Positions 62,940 to 64,000 of a stretch of 64,000 nt of DNA are shown here, one piece after another. The notes below the pieces were generated by a model. The model saw only the letters and a program-made list of their open reading frames with translations, searched no databases and was not told where the DNA came from. Made by a program: the position numbers and the translations under genes. The DNA is taken from NCBI RefSeq assembly GCF_002646595.1, contig NZ_PDUD01000029.1, positions 1-64,000 of the forward strand, read 5' to 3'. Each line of letters begins with the position of its first letter. Position 1 is the first letter of the stretch. This stretch comes from Flavilitoribacter nigricans DSM 23189 = NBRC 102662 (GTDB lineage: Bacteria; Bacteroidota; Bacteroidia; Chitinophagales; Saprospiraceae).

Positions 62940-64000
62940 ATGCTTAGAAACTATCATTGGATGTTTATATTTCTTTTGCTCGCGGGCGGCTGCAGCGAAA
63001 CCACCGAAAGCAGGTCCGAACAGGAACGGCTCTACGTCGGCACCTTCAGCGTGCGCGGCAGTAAAGGGGTGTACGTCTATGCTTTTGACCGGGAAAACCG
63101 CCGTTTTAGCCCGCAGCAAACCGTCACCGGCCCGGATAGCCCGAGTTTTCTGGATATCAGTCCGGACGGAAAATTCCTGTACACTGCCAACCGGCAGGGT
63201 ATCGGATCGGACACCATCTCCGGTTCGGTCAGCGCATACGGCATCGATCCCGATTTGGGGCAATTATCCCCGCTCAATGAATTTTCCTCTTTTGGTATCA
63301 GTCCCTGCCACATCTATGCGGATGGCCGTTATCTTTACCTGTCTCACTACGCCGGCGGTTCCATCAGTGTCTTATCGGTTGGTGAGGACGGGCAGATCGA
63401 CCATTTGATCGATACGGTACAGCACCACGGCAACGGCCCAAATGCCGCCCGGCAGGAAGCTGCTCATTTGCACTCCATTCAGCCGGTGCCCCACACGCCC
63501 TATTTTCTGGCGGCCGATCTCGGTACGGATCAGCTCACTTTTTACGAAGTCGGATCGGATACCGTGACACCGGCGCCGCTACCCGCCATCCGCACGGAAG
63601 CCGGAGCGGGTCCCCGGCATTTCACTTTCTCTCCCGACGGGCGACTCCTTTACGTAGCTGAAGAACTCACTTCCAATGTGAGTGTCTATGAAATTGATGC
63701 GGATCGGCAGCAGACGCGTTTCCTCCAGCGGATCTCTACCCTACCCGAAGATTTTCGGGAACAGAACACCGTGGCCGATATCCACCTGAGCCCGGACGGT
63801 CGTTTTCTCTACGTCTCCAACCGGGGGCACGAAAGCCTGGCCATTTTTGCAGTCGGGCCGGAAGATGATCAGCTGAGCTTTAAAGCCCACCAGGAAGTAT
63901 TCGGGAAAACGCCCCGCAACTTTATGATCGATCCCCGGGGAACCTTCCTACTGGTCGCCAATGAGGCTACGGATGAGATCGTGCTTTTCGAGCGGGATCA
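62940..64000 (+). CDS. Lactonase-type beta-propeller lipoprotein, cut by the edge
   Basis: A gene that begins at ATG 62940 and runs off the right edge, with at least 353 residues visible. The opening MLRNYHWMFIFLLLAGGC gives a lipobox LAGGC. It then follows the seven-bladed propeller of the 6-phosphogluconolactonase-like (lactonase) family: YVGTFSVRGSKGVYVYAFD, LDISPDGKFLYTANRQG, a long middle with HLHSIQPVPHTPYF, and repeated SPDGRFLYVSNRG and FMIDPRGTFLLVANE. A lipoprotein of this family would act outside the cytoplasm, unlike a true cytoplasmic phosphogluconolactonase. The end of the gene is outside the window. Confidence 0.85.
   Translation, partial: MLRNYHWMFIFLLLAGGCSETTESRSEQERLYVGTFSVRGSKGVYVYAFDRENRRFSPQQTVTGPDSPSFLDISPDGKFLYTANRQGIGSDTISGSVSAYGIDPDLGQLSPLNEFSSFGISPCHIYADGRYLYLSHYAGGSISVLSVGEDGQIDHLIDTVQHHGNGPNAARQEAAHLHSIQPVPHTPYFLAADLGTDQLTFYEVGSDTVTPAPLPAIRTEAGAGPRHFTFSPDGRLLYVAEELTSNVSVYEIDADRQQTRFLQRISTLPEDFREQNTVADIHLSPDGRFLYVSNRGHESLAIFAVGPEDDQLSFKAHQEVFGKTPRNFMIDPRGTFLLVANEATDEIVLFERD

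Overview
The window looks like chromosomal DNA of a Bacteroidota bacterium, probably from the Saprospiria (Lewinella or Haliscomenobacter type), although the sequence alone does not fix the genus. The evidence is a TonB-dependent receptor with an N-terminal carboxypeptidase-like domain, LytS/LytTR regulation, FtsX-type permeases, a GIN-domain lipoprotein, promoters that fit the Bacteroidota TTG / TAnnTTTG pattern, and few recognisable Shine-Dalgarno sites. No tRNA, rRNA, CRISPR array, phage or intact insertion sequence was seen.

Layout. 1-5100: an isochorismatase-fold protein with a changed active site and two exported metallopeptidases (M14, M28). 5200-8500: an accessory stretch with a tandem pair of about 400-bp repeats, a truncated third copy, and between them a secreted hendecad-repeat protein and a GIN-domain lipoprotein. 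8516-14053: alpha-glucan phosphorylase, a SWIM zinc-finger protein and PurU. 14126-15347: two small secreted proteins, one cysteine-rich. 15718-22991: the most interesting region. It holds an ECF sigma factor, a single-pass membrane TPR protein overlapping it, a secreted subtilisin, an exported TPR-CHAT (caspase-like) protein, and then a second ECF sigma factor with a tiny overlapping partner. 23192-31396: mostly housekeeping genes (MscS-like channel, formylglycine-generating enzyme, PurM, M23 peptidase, cytochrome, YqgE, FabD, FolE, PTPS). 31664-36252: a LytS/LytTR pair with a kinase-family gene, then a BlaI/BlaR1-like pair with a visible BlaI operator. 36441-45267: a polytopic membrane protein, an esterase, an SLC13 transporter and a hexuronate operon (uxaC, kdgK, eda, ADPRM-like phosphoesterase). 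45539-50508: an outer-membrane receptor, MscS and DUF389. 51183-56521: a 1644-residue CheB-CheR-PAS-GAF-kinase-receiver fusion and a stand-alone receiver. 56636-64000: a divergent peptide deformylase, an FMN-binding stress protein, rpsP with a long acidic tail, an unrecognised helical protein, an FtsX permease and a lactonase lipoprotein cut by the window edge.

How the parts may work together. The sigma/TPR/subtilisin/CHAT cluster can be read as an envelope-proteolysis cascade that controls a sigma factor; this is inference from order and predicted topology. BlaI probably represses its own operon through the palindrome over its -7 box. The hexuronate genes cover the first and last two steps of glucuronate breakdown, but uxuB and uxuA are not in the window. 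A previously unlabelled family of about 110-125-bp CAAT/ATTG hairpin elements occurs three times in intergenic DNA, in both orientations.
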